Assembly (NCBI GenBank): GCA_038211455.1
Contig: JBBQVP010000075.1
Span: 1-19,197 of the forward strand
DNA from: SZAS-79 sp038211455
GTDB taxonomy: Bacteria > Pseudomonadota > Gammaproteobacteria > Burkholderiales > SG8-39
Direction: 5' to 3'
DNA: 19,197 nt
Shown here: positions 16,525 through 19,197 of the stretch, in pieces
Position numbering within the stretch: the stretch's first letter is position 1
Layout: every line of letters starts with the position of its first letter
Notes under the pieces: generated by a model
Seen by the model: only the letters and a program-made list of their open reading frames with translations
Database searches by the model: none
What the model was told of the DNA's origin: nothing
Made by a program: the position numbers and the translations under genes

Positions 16525-17744
16525 GGCGACTCCAGCGTAATCGCGACCGCTTCTTTGCCGGCACGCGCCGCAGCGCTGCGTGTGGCGACGCTGAGGCCCG
16601 CCTCCGCGAAGCGCGCGACGATCCTGCGCACGCTCGCGGGGTCCCCTGCCGCGACCTCGAGCGTCATCCGGCCGCTCTCGTAGGACACCGCGTACAGGTT
16701 TGCGGCGGGCAGGTCCCTGAGCCCGGCCGCGGCTTTCGCGATCAACGGCAGGAAATCGCCGTCGTCGCCTTTGCCGGCGGCGTGCCTGGCCTGCGCCAGC
16801 TTGCGGCGCATCTGCACCACCGGATCGGCGACGGCGAGGGCTTCGGGGAACGCCGCGCGAAAGCTCGACTCCATCCGCGCGCGCAGGGTTCGCTGCTCGG
16901 AGGCGAGCCGGGCCCAGTCGGCGCCGAGCGCGAGGATATGGATTCCGAGCGCGGCGGCGGCGATCCACGCGACCGGTCGCAGCCGCGCTGCAGTGTCCGG
17001 CCCGATTCGCCAGCGGCCAGCGGCCGGGAAAAGGTCATGGGCCGACGCTGCAGGCGCCGTGCGCCAGTCCCACGCCGGCGCGGCGCGCAGCGCAACACCG
17101 AGGATCCGTTGCCATGCCTCGATGTCGGGCGCCGCATCCGCTGCGCTCAGGTGCAGCGCGATGGAACCCGGCGCCGCATTGCGCGCCCGCGCATCGGCGA
17201 GCATCAACTGGAGTGAAAGCGGTGGCGAACTCCGGTCGCCGCAGTCGGTGGCGCCGCCCTCGAGCTCGCCTGTGCGCACGAAGCCTTCGCGGCCATCCCA
17301 GGCGAGGCTCCATCCTCCGGGTGGCAGCGGCAGCATCAGCGTTTCGGCGCAGGCTTCAAGCTCGTGGATCCCGACCACGCCCAGCGCCGCACGCCAGTCC
17401 TGCAGCGACTTGCGGTCCACCACGGCGACGACTTCGGCGTCACCGGCCGCACCAAGCAGCGTAACCTGGTTGGCGGCGGGTTCGCAGGCGGTTCGTTCCT
17501 CGACAGCGAACGCGAGCAGCGATCCCGACCCGCGCCGCGCGGAAGGGGGCAGGTGCATGCGCGTGATCAGCACATGTGCTGCCGACACCACGAGCTGGAC
17601 GCGGCTGGCGCGCTTCACCAGCGCCCGCGGCAGGTTCCGCGGCGGGCCTTCGCCGGAAACGGGCGCGGCGTTCCCGCCGGCCAGCGACCACTGGCAGTGC
17701 CCCGGCGCGCCGGTGTCCGGGAACGCGATGCGCAGCACGCTCAT
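16521..17744 (-). CDS. gspL: Type II secretion inner-membrane protein GspL
   Basis: The product has 407 residues. The N-terminal cytoplasmic actin-like domain (about 1-240) contains ALVKRASRVQLVVSAAHVLI and LLAFAVEERTACEPAANQ, the regions that contact GspE in this family. The LFPAAGRW stretch (239-246) precedes a membrane helix (about 256-277), a coiled coil (about 278-320) and a periplasmic ferredoxin-like domain (about 335-405, YAVSYESGRMTLEVAA). The ATG at 17744 overlaps the gspK TGA by four bases, and the stop overlaps the gspM start by four bases. It links the ATPase to the pseudopilus platform. Confidence 0.95.
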   Translation of the reverse strand: MSVLRIAFPDTGAPGHCQWSLAGGNAAPVSGEGPPRNLPRALVKRASRVQLVVSAAHVLITRMHLPPSARRGSGSLLAFAVEERTACEPAANQVTLLGAAGDAEVVAVVDRKSLQDWRAALGVVGIHELEACAETLMLPLPPGGWSLAWDGREGFVRTGELEGGATDCGDRSSPPLSLQLMLADARARNAAPGSIALHLSAADAAPDIEAWQRILGVALRAAPAWDWRTAPAASAHDLFPAAGRWRIGPDTAARLRPVAWIAAAALGIHILALGADWARLASEQRTLRARMESSFRAAFPEALAVADPVVQMRRKLAQARHAAGKGDDGDFLPLIAKAAAGLRDLPAANLYAVSYESGRMTLEVAAGDPASVRRIVARFAEAGLSVATRSAAARAGKEAVAITLESP

Positions 17745-18697
17745 TCGGATTTGCGCCAGGCGATGGTCGGCCAGCGCCCGGGTCGCAGCCGCGCGAGCAG
17801 CGCTTTGCCGCGGGCCTGCGCGCTGCCGCTGGTGACGCGCATCGTCGCGAGGAAGTAGTTGCTGTCGACGCGGATGTCCTTGTCAGGCACGCGCATGCTG
17901 CCGGTGAGTTGCTGCAGGAAATCGCTGTTGGTGCGGTAGAACGCCGTCGTGCGGCGTGCAACCAGCGCGCGTGCGCCCGCCAGGTCGAGGCCCTCGACCA
18001 GCGCGGCCAGCACTTCCGCCGGGCTGGTATTGACGTTGACTGCGCTGGGTTCGGGCAATGCGGAGATGAAGGGCGCAAGGCGTGCCAGCACGCGCGCGTC
18101 AAAGCCGCGCACCAGTGCCAGCTCGTCGATGTCGATGAGCGGGCGGTTGGCGGCGCGATAGGGCGGGTCCAGCACGAGGTAGGCCTCGTCCTCGGCCCCC
18201 GACCCGGGTTGCGGGACGCTGTCGGCGTCGATCCAGTCGACGAGCGCGTCCGCCAATGGCGCGGGAAGGCCGAGGATGGCGAGCAGGCGCCCGAAGCGTT
18301 CGATCTGGCCCGGATCGGGTTTGCCCGCACGGACCAGATTGTTGACATTGAACAGGCCCTGCTGGTCTTCGATCCGGCCGACGAGTTCGCCGTTGTCCAC
18401 CGGGATCGGCGGCAAGCGCAAAGCCCAGGGCTCGCCGGGATGATCCACGCCGCCAATGCGGCGGTCGTCGCCCAGCACGGCGCAAGCCCAGTCGGCCCCG
18501 GCCTGCACAAGTTCCGCCGCCTGGGCGCGGTCGGCTTCGAGTTCTGCGCGGCGCGCCCACGCGCCCTGCGACGTGATGATCGCCGTTGCTGCGATGGCTG
18601 CAAGCGCGACGACGCCCATCGCCATGACGATCGCCACACCGCGCTCGGCGTGCCCGGTGCGCACCTTCATTTCAACGCCGCGCCGGTCGCGCCTCAT
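17741..18697 (-). CDS. gspK: Type II secretion minor pseudopilin GspK
   Basis: The product has 318 residues from the ATG at 18697, which overlaps the gspJ TGA by four bases; an internal ATG at codon 10 is an alternative. The prepilin leader ends at HAERG (Gly20), followed by the hydrophobic helix VAIVMAMGVVALAAIAATAI; position +5 is Met and not Glu, in line with GspK being the pseudopilin that lacks Glu5. The large alpha-rich insert typical of GspK follows (FNVNNLV, LLAILGLPAPLADALVDWIDAD, AYLVLDPPYRAANRPLIDIDELALVRGF) with the conserved SAVNVNTSPAEVLAAL. It caps the pseudopilus tip with GspI and GspJ. Confidence 0.96.
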   Translation of the reverse strand: MRRDRRGVEMKVRTGHAERGVAIVMAMGVVALAAIAATAIITSQGAWARRAELEADRAQAAELVQAGADWACAVLGDDRRIGGVDHPGEPWALRLPPIPVDNGELVGRIEDQQGLFNVNNLVRAGKPDPGQIERFGRLLAILGLPAPLADALVDWIDADSVPQPGSGAEDEAYLVLDPPYRAANRPLIDIDELALVRGFDARVLARLAPFISALPEPSAVNVNTSPAEVLAALVEGLDLAGARALVARRTTAFYRTNSDFLQQLTGSMRVPDKDIRVDSNYFLATMRVTSGSAQARGKALLARLRPGRWPTIAWRKSE

Positions 18698-19197
18698 GAT
18701 TTCAACGCGAAGGTGCGAACGATTTCCTCGCCCGTGGCGAGTACCAGCCGGACTTGCACACCCAGCGGGATCGGCGGGTCTGTCGCGACCGCTGGCCAGG
18801 TGTTTGCCCATGTGAGCCCGGGGCCGAGGTAGCGCAACTCGAACTCCCTGACACCGCCCAGCACGCGATAGCGGGCCGGGACGGCGCCGGGCACGGTGTC
18901 GAGGCCTGGCCATACCCAGAGTTCGACCTCGTGACGCTCGTTCAGCCGGTAGCCGAGGCGGCGCGCCGCTTCGTAGCCCGTCCCCGATCCGAACCGGCTG
19001 AATTCGAGCAGCGGGAACGCATCGGCAGGCGTTGCATTGCGGCCGAGCCACGCCGCCGCGGTGCTCGCGCCCGTGCGCACCGGGCGCGGCGCGGCGAGCC
19101 GGACGTCGCGACTGAAGCGCGCGAAGAAGGACTCGGCGCGCCGCCATTTCTCCGCTTCGGCGCCGACATGCTCGCGTGCGTCGAGCACCGCGCCCAG
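18694..19197 (-). CDS. gspJ: Type II secretion minor pseudopilin GspJ (partial, N-terminus off the right edge)
   Basis: About 167 C-terminal residues are visible, beginning LGAVLDAREHVGAEAEKWRRAESFFARFSRDVRLAAPR. The prepilin leader and hydrophobic helix lie beyond the window. The sequence shows the GspJ pattern: the segment after the helix with repeated charged residues, FPLLEFSRFG, AARRLGYRLNERHEVELWVWPGLD, YRVLGGVREFELRYLGPG, and a final beta strand GVQVRLVLATGEEIVRTFAL. The stop overlaps the gspK start by four bases. Together with GspI and GspK it forms the pseudopilus tip. gspG, gspH and gspI are expected to its right. Confidence 0.92.
   Translation of the reverse strand: MGAVLDAREHVGAEAEKWRRAESFFARFSRDVRLAAPRPVRTGASTAAAWLGRNATPADAFPLLEFSRFGSGTGYEAARRLGYRLNERHEVELWVWPGLDTVPGAVPARYRVLGGVREFELRYLGPGLTWANTWPAVATDPPIPLGVQVRLVLATGEEIVRTFALKS

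Noticed and set aside
17741..19147. Longer GspK start giving 468 codons
   Set aside because: The first 150 codons overlap gspJ in another frame and have no prepilin features; the ATGA overlap at 18697 followed by a prepilin leader fits GspK.

Overview
The window is a GC-rich chromosomal stretch, most likely from a Proteobacterium. The type II secretion gene set (including gspN), the quinol-type nitric oxide reductase and the style of the Crp/Fnr regulator fit a Betaproteobacterium best, but this is inference from gene content and not a measured placement. Coding density is high. I see no rRNA or tRNA genes, insertion sequences or CRISPR arrays. No gene-free stretch exceeds 300 bases; the largest is the divergent intergenic region 3070-3333.

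Region 1 (1-3069, minus strand) is a compact signalling operon read right to left. A PAS-containing hybrid histidine kinase with a C-terminal receiver (1354-3069) overlaps by four bases (ATGA) a REC-coiled coil-PAS response regulator with no obvious output domain (536-1357). A Crp/Fnr-type transcription factor follows 24 bases later and runs off the left edge (1-511).

Region 2 (3334-9759, plus strand) holds five genes: an M48-peptidase-like lipoprotein whose HEXXH zinc motif is degraded to RDMGH; a glycine-rich secreted or lipoprotein-like protein; a quinol-dependent nitric oxide reductase (qNor/NorZ type); a CPA1-family Na+/H+ antiporter; and a small glycine-zipper protein. They are co-oriented but mostly too widely spaced to be one tight operon. 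The glycine-rich gene and qNor are only 39 bases apart. A hairpin at 9778-9805 separates this group from the convergent secretion operon.

Region 3 (9806-19197, minus strand) is a type II secretion operon read right to left: gspJ (5' end outside the window), K, L, M, N, C, D, E, F. Junctions are four-base ATGA overlaps (J/K, K/L, L/M, C/D) or 10-base gaps (M/N, D/E, E/F), which indicates a single translationally coupled transcript. gspG, H and I are expected beyond the right edge. The one loose junction is N/C, which holds a 12-bp tandem repeat. There the gspN and gspC reading frames are in register and separated in frame only by one amber codon lying inside the repeat. gspD ends in a nearly perfect 45-bp tandem duplication encoding a Pro-rich tail.

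The most unusual items are the gspN/gspC repeat junction, the apparently dead M48 lipoprotein, the glycine-rich protein next to qNor, and an 11-bp A-tract repeat upstream of that gene.
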